A model generated the notes under the pieces. The model was not told the DNA's origin and made no database searches. It was given only the letters and a program-made list of their open reading frames with translations. The translations under genes were made by a program, and so were the position numbers. A DNA stretch of 64,000 nt from Halogranum rubrum (GTDB lineage: Archaea > Halobacteriota > Halobacteria > Halobacteriales > Haloferacaceae), in contig NZ_FOTC01000001.1 in assembly GCF_900114455.1 (NCBI RefSeq), positions 1,141,058 to 1,205,057 of the forward strand, written 5' to 3'. Shown here in pieces: positions 9,070 through 17,536 of the stretch (its first letter is position 1; the number at the start of each line of letters is the position of its first letter).

Positions 9070-10554
9070 TCAGTCGTCTGCGGGTGCCGGTCTCGGCGTG
9101 TCGATGACGTTGTTCTGCCACGTCCCGCGGAGGAACCACAGGAACGCCAGAACCGCGACGGCGACGTTCGAGAAGGCGATGCCCCACCAGACGCCGGTCG
9201 GCCCCATCCCGAACTGCGTGATGAGGACGAGCGCTGCCGGGATGCGGAGCACCCACAGCGAGACGAGCGAGAAGCCCATCGCCGTCCGTGTCGACCCACT
9301 GCCACGGAACCCGCCGTTGACGACGTTGAACACGCCGAGGAAGGCGAACGTCGGCGCGATGATGCGGAGGTAGTCGACGCCGACCGAGATGACGGCTTCC
9401 TCGCCGGGGATGAACACCGCGACGATGGGCCGGGCGAACAGATAGGCGACGGCACTCACACCGACGAGCGCCGCGGTGATGAGCCCCGAACTCGCGAGGA
9501 CGGCCCGCTTCGCGCGGTCCGGTTGGTTCGCACCGAGGTTCTGCCCGACGACGGTGGACGTCCCCTGCGCCAAGCCGATAGCGGGGAGGAAGACGAGCGA
9601 GTTCAGTCGACTCCCGATACCGAACGCCGCGACGGCCGCTTCGGTGTCGACGCCGACGGCTTGGGCTCCCGCGAACGCGACGATTGCGGTCAGGACGGTG
9701 ATGCCCAGTGCACGTGTCGACTGCTCGACGCTCGACGGCGCGCCGATGCGGACGATTCTCTCGACCGTCTCGCGTTCCGGAATCAGGTCGCGCGGCGAGA
9801 GGTGGATACCGACGCGGCCCGAGAAGAGGAGATACATCCCGACGAGCGCGCCGACACCGCGAGAGAAAACGGTGGCGATAGCCGCACCTTGGACGCCGAA
9901 CCCGGCGAATCCGGTCGCGGCGAACAGCGACGACTGGAGCCCTTCGAGACCGAAGAGACCGAAGAGGGGGTTGCCGGTGAACCCGAGAATCAAGAACGGG
10001 TCTAAGACGACGTTGATGACGACGCCGAACGCCATGAGGTACATCGGCGTCTTCGTGTCGCCCCACCCGCGCAGGAGCGCCTGAAACATGAAGAAGCCGA
10101 ACATGAAGTAGACGCCGAGGAAGATGGTCCGCGTGTAGTCGACGGCGATGGCGTGAATCTCCGTGCCGGGCGTCGTCCCGATGAGCGGGAGGAGCAGCGG
10201 CGTCAGCAGGTAGCCGATGGCCGAGAAGACTACCGAGACGAGGACGACGAACCCGATGGTCTGGCCGGCGACGTGGTCGACTTCGTCGTGGTTGCCCGCA
10301 CCCTTGTTCTGGGCGACGAGCACCGTCCCGGCGACGGTGAACCCGCCACCGATAGAGATCATCAAGAAGACGATAGGCCACGAAAAGGAGAGCGCGCTCA
10401 CGGCTTCCGACCCCACACGACCGACCCAGAAGGTGTCGGCGAGGTTGTAGCCGACCTGCATGAGTTGCGAGAGGACGATGGGCAGCGAGAGCACCAACAT
10501 CGGCTTCAGCAGGTCGCCGTCGGTGAGGTTCACGTCGCGCCTGGGGGCGCTCAT
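9070..10554 (-). CDS. MATE family efflux transporter
   Basis: A 494-residue polytopic membrane protein with about twelve hydrophobic segments arranged as two MatE repeats (about 20-190 and 255-430). The repeated family signature is visible as LPIVLSQLMQVGYNLADTFW in the first half and GAPSSVEQSTRALGITVL in the second. MATE proteins export drugs or organic cations coupled to H+ or Na+; Na+ would be plausible in a halophile but is inference. The start ATG overlaps the TGA of the upstream TetR gene (ATGA, 10551-10554), so the two are translationally coupled in one regulator-transporter operon. Confidence 0.93.
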   Translation of the reverse strand: MSAPRRDVNLTDGDLLKPMLVLSLPIVLSQLMQVGYNLADTFWVGRVGSEAVSALSFSWPIVFLMISIGGGFTVAGTVLVAQNKGAGNHDEVDHVAGQTIGFVVLVSVVFSAIGYLLTPLLLPLIGTTPGTEIHAIAVDYTRTIFLGVYFMFGFFMFQALLRGWGDTKTPMYLMAFGVVINVVLDPFLILGFTGNPLFGLFGLEGLQSSLFAATGFAGFGVQGAAIATVFSRGVGALVGMYLLFSGRVGIHLSPRDLIPERETVERIVRIGAPSSVEQSTRALGITVLTAIVAFAGAQAVGVDTEAAVAAFGIGSRLNSLVFLPAIGLAQGTSTVVGQNLGANQPDRAKRAVLASSGLITAALVGVSAVAYLFARPIVAVFIPGEEAVISVGVDYLRIIAPTFAFLGVFNVVNGGFRGSGSTRTAMGFSLVSLWVLRIPAALVLITQFGMGPTGVWWGIAFSNVAVAVLAFLWFLRGTWQNNVIDTPRPAPADD

Positions 10555-11216
10555 TCTTCGACCTCCGTGTCGTCTCCGCTCTCGCCATTCTCGCCGTTCT
10601 CGCCGTTCTCACGTCGGAGACTGTCGAGGACGAACTCGTTCAGTCCCTCGCGGACCGCTCTCGGGTCCTCCTCGTCGCCGAGGGCGATGGCCGCCCCCCG
10701 CGCACCGTCGAGGGCGGCGAGCACGAGTCGGGCGGTCTGCTCCGGGTCGACGGGGCGGAACTCGCCCGTCTCGATACCGTTGCGAACGATGTCGGCGACC
10801 ATCTGTTGAATCGAGGCCTTGTTCGCCCGAAGCTGTTCGCGGTAGGCCTCGCGGTAGGGTGCCTGCGCGCGGAGTTCGAGGAGCGCGCGGTAGAACTGTT
10901 CGCGGTCCGCGTCGCCCTCGTCGGGGCTCAGTCGCCTGAAGAGACACTGGAGGCGTTCCGTCGCGGACGCGCCCTCCATCTCGGCGATTTGCTCGTCGAG
11001 GCGGGTGAGCATGTAGGCGAGGAACTCTACGAGCAGGTTCTCCTTCGTGTCGTAGTGGTAGTGCAAGACGGCGGTGCTCTTGTCGGCTTCGTCGGCGATG
11101 TCCTGCATCGTCATCTCGGCGAAGCCGTGGTTACAGAGCGCGCGGTACGTCGCGCGCATTATCGATTGATGCGCCTCGGGGAGGTTGTCGTCGGTGGGGA
11201 CTGATTCGCTGGTCAC
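10551..11216 (-). CDS. TetR/AcrR family transcriptional regulator
   Basis: The N-terminal TetR helix-turn-helix is clear (IMRATYRALCNHGFAEMTMQ, then DIADEADKSTAVLHYHYDTK, ENLL). It is followed by an all-helical ligand-binding domain of normal length (221 in total) and an acidic GENGENGESG tail. It is the first gene of an operon with the MATE exporter, the common arrangement in which a TetR repressor controls its own pump. The start is GTG 11216. A 14-nt perfect palindrome (11219-11232) lies between the start and a TATA-like box at about 11240-11247, so the repressor probably blocks its own promoter. Confidence 0.93.
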   Translation of the reverse strand: MTSESVPTDDNLPEAHQSIMRATYRALCNHGFAEMTMQDIADEADKSTAVLHYHYDTKENLLVEFLAYMLTRLDEQIAEMEGASATERLQCLFRRLSPDEGDADREQFYRALLELRAQAPYREAYREQLRANKASIQQMVADIVRNGIETGEFRPVDPEQTARLVLAALDGARGAAIALGDEEDPRAVREGLNEFVLDSLRRENGENGENGESGDDTEVEE

Positions 11217-11218
11217 TA

Positions 11219-11247
11219 ACTGACTAGTCAGTCAGGATGCGATAAGG
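11219..11247 (-). promoter_or_regulatory. tetR-MATE operator palindrome and TATA box
   Basis: ACTGACTAGTCAGT at 11219-11232 is a perfect 14-nt palindrome 2 nt upstream of the GTG start of the TetR gene. A TATA-like CCTTATCG (minus strand, 11240-11247) is centred about 27 nt from the start, so transcription should begin at or near the GTG. The palindrome therefore lies between the TATA box and the transcription start, a typical repressor position. TGACTAGTCA-type palindromes are a common TetR-class operator; binding here is inferred. Confidence 0.7.
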
Positions 11248-11482
11248 GTATTTCGGTTCGGAGGGACTGGTCGCTGTCGGCTACGATTGCTCACACGATA
11301 CGGGCGAAAACGTCGTATTCACGTTCCTCGTCGGTCTGTTCGCGCTGAAGAGGACACTCGCCGTGATGCTGGGACGGTTACGCTCGTCTACTCCTTTGGC
11401 TACGGACGACAGTGGACACGGCACTCGTCGCCCCGGCGTACAGAAGGAGAAAGAGCCGCACCAAGATGGACGGCAGTAGCAG
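11248..11482. other. Intergenic stretch without a gene
   Basis: About 235 nt between the 3' end of the flavoprotein gene and the tetR promoter, both on the minus strand. Short open frames exist on both strands but lack the codon bias of real genes here, and I see no start signals for them. No convincing hairpin or repeat was noticed. Confidence 0.5.
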
Positions 11483-12802
11483 CTAGTTCTGTTTCTTCTT
11501 CGCGATTCGGTCGGCACACTCGTACCCGGCGACGATACCGCCGTTCAGACTCCGTTCTGGGTACTGGGCGCGACTCGCCATGCCGGCGTAGTAGACACCC
11601 TCGGCGACGTCGTCGCCCAAGTCGTAGGGAACCACGAGGTCGAGGTAACCCCGTTCGTAGACCGGCGCGGCGCGCGGGTTCCGTGCGATGCGAACCTCCT
11701 GCACCGCCGAGCGGTCGAACTCGGGAAACATCTCGCCGATGTGGTCGAGCCACTTCTCCTCCACTTCGTCGTCGTCGGCCTGCCAGAGCCACTCGTCGTA
11801 GTCCTGGATGTAGCTGGCGACGTAGAGGAGATGTTGGCCGCCGTAGCGCTCCGGCGGTACGAAGTTGGTGTGCTCGATGAGCGCGCCGAACGGTGCCTCG
11901 TGGCCGATGTTGAGCCAGTAGGTATCCGTCAACTGTTCGTCCATCGTGACGACGGCGCACACTGCCCCCTGAAAGTCGATGTCGCACTCGTAGCCGACGA
12001 GGTCCTCTAACACGTTTGGCATCGCCGCGACGACGACGCTGTCGGTGTCGTGGGTCGTCTCGCCGTCCGCCGTCTCGACGGTGACCGAGGAGACTGTGTC
12101 GTCGTCGACGCCGACTTCCTGTACGCGCGCGCCGGTCGTGATGTTCTCGCGGCCGACGGCGTCGACGAGGGCGTCGAGGAACGGTGCGAACCCGCCGTCG
12201 AAGTAGCCGAGGTACTCACCGCGGAGCAGGTCACGCTCGCCGCGGAACTTGATGCGCCCGAGCAACCACGCCGCGCTCACGTCGTCCATGCGACTCCCGA
12301 ACTTCGCGCGGAGTAAGGGTTCGAAGAAGTTCTCGTAGACGCCGCGCGTCGTGTGGTCGAGCAGGAACTGCTTGATGGGGACGTGCTCGAAGTCTTCGAG
12401 GTTCTCGTAGGTGTCGAACTTCGGGATGCCGCTACGGACGTCTATCTCCTGGGTGAGCATCCCGAGGCGGAACTTGTCGTAGAAGCTCATGTGCGGATAG
12501 GCCGCAATCTGCGGGAGCGTGTCGAGCGGATGAACCACGCCGTCGACGTAGTAGGCGTTCTTGCCGATGAGCCACTCCAGTCGGTGTCCGACACCGAGTT
12601 CGTCGGCCAACTCGACGATGGTCTCTTCGGACTTCGAGAGGTGGTGGTAGAACTTCTCGATGGGGTCTCCGGGCGTCTCGTAGAGCGCGGCGAGTCCACC
12701 GACCTCGTCGGTCGCCTCGAACACCTGAACCTCGTGGCCACGTTGTTGGAGGCGGTAGGCGGCGGCGAGTCCGGCGATGCCTCCGCCGACGACTGCTATC
12801 AT
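11483..12802 (-). CDS. FAD-dependent amine oxidase / protoporphyrinogen oxidase-like protein
   Basis: The protein opens with the FAD Rossmann motif MIAVVGGGIAGLAAAYRLQQ and the following E-x7-GG segment (VFEATDEVGGLAALYE). It ends with the second FAD-contact segment (GVYYAGMASRAQYPERSLNG), as in the flavin amine oxidase/HemY superfamily. Length is 439 with start ATG 12802. The interior (KFYHHLSKSEETIVELADEL; FFEPLLRAKFGSRMDDVSAA) resembles archaeal and bacterial UDP-galactopyranose-mutase-like or polyprenyl/sugar-linked oxidoreductases annotated as NAD(P)/FAD-dependent. Substrate is unknown. The frame extends upstream to 12874, but the motif demands a start right at MIAVVGG. Confidence 0.88.
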   Translation of the reverse strand: MIAVVGGGIAGLAAAYRLQQRGHEVQVFEATDEVGGLAALYETPGDPIEKFYHHLSKSEETIVELADELGVGHRLEWLIGKNAYYVDGVVHPLDTLPQIAAYPHMSFYDKFRLGMLTQEIDVRSGIPKFDTYENLEDFEHVPIKQFLLDHTTRGVYENFFEPLLRAKFGSRMDDVSAAWLLGRIKFRGERDLLRGEYLGYFDGGFAPFLDALVDAVGRENITTGARVQEVGVDDDTVSSVTVETADGETTHDTDSVVVAAMPNVLEDLVGYECDIDFQGAVCAVVTMDEQLTDTYWLNIGHEAPFGALIEHTNFVPPERYGGQHLLYVASYIQDYDEWLWQADDDEVEEKWLDHIGEMFPEFDRSAVQEVRIARNPRAAPVYERGYLDLVVPYDLGDDVAEGVYYAGMASRAQYPERSLNGGIVAGYECADRIAKKKQN

Positions 12803-12953
12803 GTAGAGAACTGCACAACCACCGTGTAAGTCGCTTGTGGAAGACGCCCCGAGAAGGTCCGTTCGCCTACCCACTCCGTATCGATGTGTACCGGCATCGA
12901 CGACGGCAAAACGGCCCGCAGGCTTTTGCGGAAATCCTACCTATACAACAGAT

Positions 12954-13196
12954 ATGGCCGATTCGACCGAACACAAGTCGAAGATGAACCGCGAGGAGTT
13001 CGCAGACTACCTTCGGACGCTCGCCGACGAGTTCGAGAAAGACGGCGAGATGGACATCTCCGTCGGAAACAAGACCGTCCAACTCCACCCGCCGGACACG
13101 GTCAAGAGCGAAATCGAAGTCATCGAGCGCTCTTCGATTCTCCGCGGTAACAAGGAGTCACTCGAACTGGACGTCAACTGGAAGGCTCAGAAGTAA
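12954..13196 (+). CDS. Amphi-Trp domain-containing protein
   Basis: An 80-residue protein from ATG 12954 matching the small amphi-Trp domain: N-terminal charged helix (KMNREEFADYLRTLADEFEK), a short beta core (GEMDISVGNKTVQLHPPDTV) and the ending ESLELDVNWKAQK with the tryptophan that names the domain. The domain's function is not established. Its stop is 2 nt before the ATG of a small four-helix membrane protein, so the two are almost certainly co-transcribed and perhaps functionally linked. No clear TATA box is seen at the expected position; CTTTTGC near 12921-12927 is the best candidate. Confidence 0.85.
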   Translation: MADSTEHKSKMNREEFADYLRTLADEFEKDGEMDISVGNKTVQLHPPDTVKSEIEVIERSSILRGNKESLELDVNWKAQK

Positions 13197-13198
13197 CC

Positions 13199-13561
13199 AT
13201 GGCGCTCGTTGACTCCATCGTCATCGCGTTCATCAGTCTGCTCATCGGTGGACTCGGTATCACCGCCGGCGCACGTCTCGTCATCGACGACTCGGCGAGT
13301 TTCGGCTACGCGTTCGTCACGGCGGCTATCGGCGCGCTCGTCTGGGCTGTCATGAGCTTCTTCGTCGGCTGGATTCCGCTCGTCGGACCGCTCCTGATGC
13401 TCATCGTTTGGGTCGGCGTCATCAACTGGCGCTACCCCGGCGGGTGGGTCGCGGCCGCGGGCGTCGGCATCGTCGCGTGGCTGGCGGCCGTCGTCGTCCT
13501 CTTCGTGTTGAGTCTCGTTGGCATCGTCGGCCCGGGGGCACTCGGGATTCCGGGTGCCTGA
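13199..13561 (+). CDS. Small integral membrane protein paired with amphi-Trp gene
   Basis: This 120-residue protein has about four transmembrane helices (SIVIAFISLLIGGLGITAGA; AFVTAAIGALVWAVMSFFVG; GPLLMLIVWVGVINW; AGVGIVAWLAAVVVLFVLSL) with very short loops and no recognised catalytic motif. It starts 2 nt after the amphi-Trp stop. Similar small haloarchaeal membrane proteins are annotated as hypothetical. The tight coupling suggests that the soluble amphi-Trp protein and this membrane protein act together, but nothing in either sequence tells how. Confidence 0.8.
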   Translation: MALVDSIVIAFISLLIGGLGITAGARLVIDDSASFGYAFVTAAIGALVWAVMSFFVGWIPLVGPLLMLIVWVGVINWRYPGGWVAAAGVGIVAWLAAVVVLFVLSLVGIVGPGALGIPGA

Positions 13562-13586
13562 GGGTCGAGTCGACGCCCGACCGAAC

Positions 13587-15335
13587 CTACGCCTCGTGAA
13601 TTTTCTCGCCGCGCTGTAACCGAGCAGCGATGGTGAACGTCTGTTCTCGCTCCCGTCGCGTCGGGAAGTGCGCCGCCAAGTACCGAGCGACGGCGACGAG
13701 TAGCGTCCGCCGCTCCTCTCTGTCCTCTCGCTCGTCGTACTGCGCGAATCCCGCTTCGAGCGCCTGATAGGTGTGGAAGCCGGCGTCCTCGCGGAGCAGA
13801 CCCTCACCGAGTCGCTGACGGAGACGGGCCGGGTCGCCGCCGGCGTCGAGGTAGTGCGCCGCGAGTCGTCCGGCCTCGTTGACCCGGCCTTCGGTGTCGA
13901 ACGCCTCTAACAGGCTCCCGAGGAGTTCTTCGGGGTTCGCGTCGGCGTCGCCCTCGTCCGGAATCGGGGCCGGTGGCGTGTTGAGGAAGCGGTCGAGGTA
14001 GACGTTGACGGCGGCGTCGAACACCCCGCGGTAGAGTTCTCTGGACTCCGTCCGTTGGCTCAGTTGGTGGACGGCGTTGGCGTAGGTGAACGTGTGGTGC
14101 ACCGTGTTCCAGTCGGAGAACTCGTTGGCCGTAGCGAACTGCGCGACTCGTTTTCCGGCGGCGAACGCGACGGCCGCAGCGAGTTCCTCGACGGTTGCTC
14201 CCTCGGAGATGGCGTCTTCGAGCGCTCCGACGACGACTTCGGGGTCGTCGCTGTGGAGCGTGTCGGTGAAGTTCGCTGGCGTCTGCCACGTCGACCCTGC
14301 ACCCGACTCGACCAACTCGTCGAGGCGCTCGAACGTCTCGTCGAGGCGTGCGGCGAGGTCGACGGGTTGTCGCCACGAGGAGCGCTCTTCTGCTCTCTCG
14401 GCAGTGGCGAGTCCTTCGACCAGACTGGGGAGGACGTGTTCGGCGTGTTCCCACCCGACGATATCGAGCGCTTCGCAGGCTTTGTTGACGAAGTCCATCG
14501 TGTGGCCGGTGTTCAGATACCGGTGGTCGGTCGCGGCGGCGGCGAGCATCCCCACCAACTCGGACTGCGAGCAGCCTTCGGCGACGGCGGTCCGCAGACA
14601 GCGCTCTGCGCCGTCGGGGTCTCGAACTTCGATAGTGTCGCGGAACCACGATTCGAGACGTTCGGGCGAGAGCTCACGTGCGTCGAAGGCCGTCTGGTCG
14701 AACTTCGGTGGCTGGTCCGCACAGTCCATCGCGACGTGGACGTTCCCCTGATACAGCGCGCGCTTTCGGTCCTCGTCGCGGAGGTCCGGCAGGACGTTCG
14801 CCAGTAGGGTTAGGATAGTGAGTCCGGAACTCCACCCGCCCTCGCGGTAGCGCGTCCCGAACAGGACGCCCGTCTTCACCTGCTCGGCCGGGTCGACGTC
14901 GGCGTCGACGAGGCCGATTGCGGCCTTGGCGGTGACGAGTCGGAGGTTCTGTTCGAGGCCGCGTTCGAGTCGGGTCGCCCAACGCTCGGCGGGCGGTTCG
15001 TCGGGGTCCGGGTGCGGGTCCACGTAGACCGTGTCGTTCTCGTCGTCGACTTCGACCGGGTAGGCCTGTACGTCGTCGGCCCAGGGGTCGAACGTGTCGC
15101 CACAGGAGAGTTCGAACCGCGCGTGGTGCCAGTGACACGTTAGAATCCCGTCGTCGACACTGCCTTCGGTCAGTGGAAAGCCCATGTGCGGACAGCGGTT
15201 GTCGACGGCGCGGACCTCGCCTTCGTGGTAGAAGAGGGCGACGTGCGCACCGTCGAGCGTGACGAGTTTTCGACCCTCTGCTCGGAGGTCCGAGAGCGGG
15301 ACCGCTTCGACGTATCCGTCGGCTGGGACACTCAT
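13587..15335 (-). CDS. Rieske [2Fe-2S] domain fused to large helical domain
   Basis: Residues about 8-105 are a Rieske domain with both ligand pairs intact: CPHMG (C48, H50) and CHWHH (C67, H70). The remaining 470 residues are helical with no known catalytic domain that I recognise, but with recurring histidine-containing helices (GHTMDFVNKACEALD; NTVHHTFTYANAVHQLS; GFHTYQALEAGF). This suggests a helical oxidase or hydrolase-like module fed by the Rieske cluster, which is inference. I took ATG 15335 (MSVPADGYVE) rather than 15362. It is divergent from the PHP gene, with starts 114 nt apart. It is not a ring-hydroxylating oxygenase alpha subunit, since no 2-His-1-carboxylate iron domain is apparent. 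Confidence 0.85.
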   Translation of the reverse strand: MSVPADGYVEAVPLSDLRAEGRKLVTLDGAHVALFYHEGEVRAVDNRCPHMGFPLTEGSVDDGILTCHWHHARFELSCGDTFDPWADDVQAYPVEVDDENDTVYVDPHPDPDEPPAERWATRLERGLEQNLRLVTAKAAIGLVDADVDPAEQVKTGVLFGTRYREGGWSSGLTILTLLANVLPDLRDEDRKRALYQGNVHVAMDCADQPPKFDQTAFDARELSPERLESWFRDTIEVRDPDGAERCLRTAVAEGCSQSELVGMLAAAATDHRYLNTGHTMDFVNKACEALDIVGWEHAEHVLPSLVEGLATAERAEERSSWRQPVDLAARLDETFERLDELVESGAGSTWQTPANFTDTLHSDDPEVVVGALEDAISEGATVEELAAAVAFAAGKRVAQFATANEFSDWNTVHHTFTYANAVHQLSQRTESRELYRGVFDAAVNVYLDRFLNTPPAPIPDEGDADANPEELLGSLLEAFDTEGRVNEAGRLAAHYLDAGGDPARLRQRLGEGLLREDAGFHTYQALEAGFAQYDEREDREERRTLLVAVARYLAAHFPTRREREQTFTIAARLQRGEKIHEA

Positions 15336-15449
15336 GAGACATGCTACCACCCGGTGCGACAAAACCGTTCGCTGGAGGGTTTTTCTGTAAGAGTTCGGGA
15401 AGGTCGGGGAGCCATACTTTTAGGTTTCGAGTCCAAAGTACCGTCGAAC

Positions 15450-16262
15450 GTGCCCGACGAATTGACCGTCCGGATCGACCCGCACGTCCACTCCGACGCC
15501 TCCTACGACGGCCACGACTCCATCGAACTCATCTTGGAGCAGGCGGCCGAAATCGGACTGGACGCGGTCGTTATCACGGACCACGACGTCCTCCACGAGT
15601 CCCTCCGCGCCGCCGAACTGGCCCCGCTCTACGGCCTCATCGGCATCCCCGGCGTCGAGGTGTCCACCGCCCACGGCCACCTCCTCGCTATCGGCGTCGA
15701 GGAGATGCCACCTCGGCGACAGCCGATGGACCAGACGGTCCAGTGGGTCCGCGACCACGGCGGCGTCGCTATCGTGCCGCATCCCTTCCAGCGGAGTCGC
15801 CACGGCGTCCGAAAGCGGTATCTCACCGACTGTGACGCCATCGAGACGTACAACTCGTGGCTCTTCACCGGGTACAAGAACCGTCGCTCGCGGAAGTTTG
15901 CCGCCGAGAACGGCTACCCTGGCGTCGCCGCCAGCGACGCTCACCACCTCCAGTTCGTCGGCCGCGCCTACACGGAGATAACCTTCGAGGACACGCACCG
16001 CGCGAACGTCGACGCCGACATGATTCTGGAGGCCATCCGCGACGGCGACACGCAGGTGCAGGGTCGACGGACCCCCTTCGCCGCCTCCACCAAACACTAC
16101 GGTATCGGCGCGGCGCGCAAGAGTGGCTACTACGCGAAGGTCGGTGCGCTCAAGAGCGCCTCCTACGCGAAACTCGGTGCGTTGCAGGGTGGCCGGTTCG
16201 CCAAGACGGGGGCGCTCCGCGGGGCACGCGCCCTCTACCGCCTGTCGCCGCTATCGCGGTAG
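15450..16262 (+). CDS. PHP domain metal-dependent phosphoesterase with C-terminal repeats
   Basis: The PHP metal ligands are all visible: DPHVHSDASYDGHD near the start, VVITDHDVL, the PGVEVSTAHGHLLAIG segment, VPHPFQ and ASDAHHLQFVG. The family hydrolyses phosphoester bonds at a tri-metal site; archaeal single-domain members are of unknown substrate. The last 50 residues are unusual: three tandem units of about 11 residues with the core YAKVGALKS / YAKLGALQG / FAKTGALRG. I set the start at GTG 15450 because a TATA-like CTTTTAGG lies 27 nt upstream (about 15417-15424) and the PHP motif begins eight codons later. It is divergent from the Rieske gene. A paralogue lies at 20689-21366. Confidence 0.85.
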   Translation: MPDELTVRIDPHVHSDASYDGHDSIELILEQAAEIGLDAVVITDHDVLHESLRAAELAPLYGLIGIPGVEVSTAHGHLLAIGVEEMPPRRQPMDQTVQWVRDHGGVAIVPHPFQRSRHGVRKRYLTDCDAIETYNSWLFTGYKNRRSRKFAAENGYPGVAASDAHHLQFVGRAYTEITFEDTHRANVDADMILEAIRDGDTQVQGRRTPFAASTKHYGIGAARKSGYYAKVGALKSASYAKLGALQGGRFAKTGALRGARALYRLSPLSR

Positions 16263-16348
16263 CCGTCCTTTCTCTCTCGTCTCCACTGCCCGCCCATCTC
16301 TCTCGCCTGCAACCATATCGTTAAGCGACTGCCACGAAAGTTAGTGAT

Positions 16349-17482
16349 ATGACACGATTCGACGAGGCGAAGCGGCGGCGACTCGAAGGAGCCTTCGAAC
16401 GACATCTCGCCGTCGGACTCCACCACGGCGCGCAGTTGGCCGTCTACGTCGACGGGGAACTCGTCGTCGACTTCGCCGGTGGTGTCACTGGGCCAGAGGG
16501 TACGGAGACGACGTCCGAGACGCGACATCTCCTCTTTTCGTGTACCAAACCGTTCGCCGCCGTCGCACTCCACCAACTCGTCGAGACGGGTGAACTCGGC
16601 TACGACGACCCGGTGGTCGACCACTGGCCCGAGTTCGCAGACGAGGGGAGCCAGAAGGCCGAGATAACCGTTCGACAGGTGCTCGGCCACACGGCAGGGG
16701 TTCCCTACGGCGAGTTCGACGAACGTGCCGAGGAGTGGGGCGACTGGGAGGCCGCCGTCGAGGCGATGGAGGACATCGACCCCGTCTACGAACCGGGCGA
16801 ACAACCGGCCTACCACACGTTCAACTTCGGGTGGCTGGTGGGCGAACTCGTCCGCCGGGTGAGCGGCGAGCGTATCGAGGACTACGTCGCCGCGAACGTC
16901 TTCGAGCCGTTAGGGATGGACGACACGTCTATCGGCCTCCGCGACGGCGACACCGACGACGTCGCCACGTTGAGCGGGTTCGAAGAGTTCGACCGCTGTC
17001 GGGACGTCGGCGAAGGGTTGGGGATTCCCGCCGCCGACTCCGCAGCGGCGTTCAACGACGAGGCGGTCAAACGCGCGGTCATCCCCGCCGCGAACGGCAT
17101 CGGCACGGCCCGCGACATGGCGCGCTTCTACGCCTGTCTCGCCGACGGCGGCGAACTCGACGGGACGCGGCTGTTAGAGGAATCGACCGTCGAGACGGCG
17201 ACACAGACACACGCCGAGACGGATTCGGACGGAACGCTCTCGCGGCCCGCTCGCTACGCACTCGGCTTCTGGACCGGCGGACTGCCGAACGACATGTTCG
17301 GGACAGTCAGCCGCGAACAGCAGTTCGGCCACGCCGGACTCGGGAGTATCTTCGGGTGGGGTGACGCCGAGCAGAACGTCGGATTCGCCTACGTGACGAA
17401 CGGTATCCGTGAGGAGTCGTACGAGCACGCCGCCCGCGTGAACGCGCTGTCGGACGCGGTGCAGTTGCTCCTCGCGGAGTGA
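16349..17482 (+). CDS. Serine hydrolase, class C beta-lactamase/esterase family
   Basis: This 377-residue protein has the beta-lactamase-fold nucleophile motif SxxK as S64-C-T-K67 (LLFSCTKPFAAVALHQL), a Tyr motif in PAYHTFNFGWLVGELVRR, and a C-terminal FGHAGLGS segment in place of KTG. These are the marks of the class C beta-lactamase-related esterase and D-peptidase group. No signal peptide is present, so it acts in the cytoplasm; the real substrate is probably an ester or amide rather than an antibiotic. A TATA-like GTTAAG about 27 nt before ATG 16349 supports the start. The cupin gene follows 54 nt downstream with its own promoter. Confidence 0.9.
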   Translation: MTRFDEAKRRRLEGAFERHLAVGLHHGAQLAVYVDGELVVDFAGGVTGPEGTETTSETRHLLFSCTKPFAAVALHQLVETGELGYDDPVVDHWPEFADEGSQKAEITVRQVLGHTAGVPYGEFDERAEEWGDWEAAVEAMEDIDPVYEPGEQPAYHTFNFGWLVGELVRRVSGERIEDYVAANVFEPLGMDDTSIGLRDGDTDDVATLSGFEEFDRCRDVGEGLGIPAADSAAAFNDEAVKRAVIPAANGIGTARDMARFYACLADGGELDGTRLLEESTVETATQTHAETDSDGTLSRPARYALGFWTGGLPNDMFGTVSREQQFGHAGLGSIFGWGDAEQNVGFAYVTNGIREESYEHAARVNALSDAVQLLLAE

Positions 17483-17536
17483 GTTCGGGTCTCCGGGACG
17501 CGAGAGTTTTGGTCCGTCGCAGTCGAACGAGTCTGT

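Noticed and set aside
16349-17482. Antibiotic-resistance beta-lactamase
   Set aside because: The fold is shared, but there is no signal peptide and archaea lack peptidoglycan; an esterase-type role is more likely.
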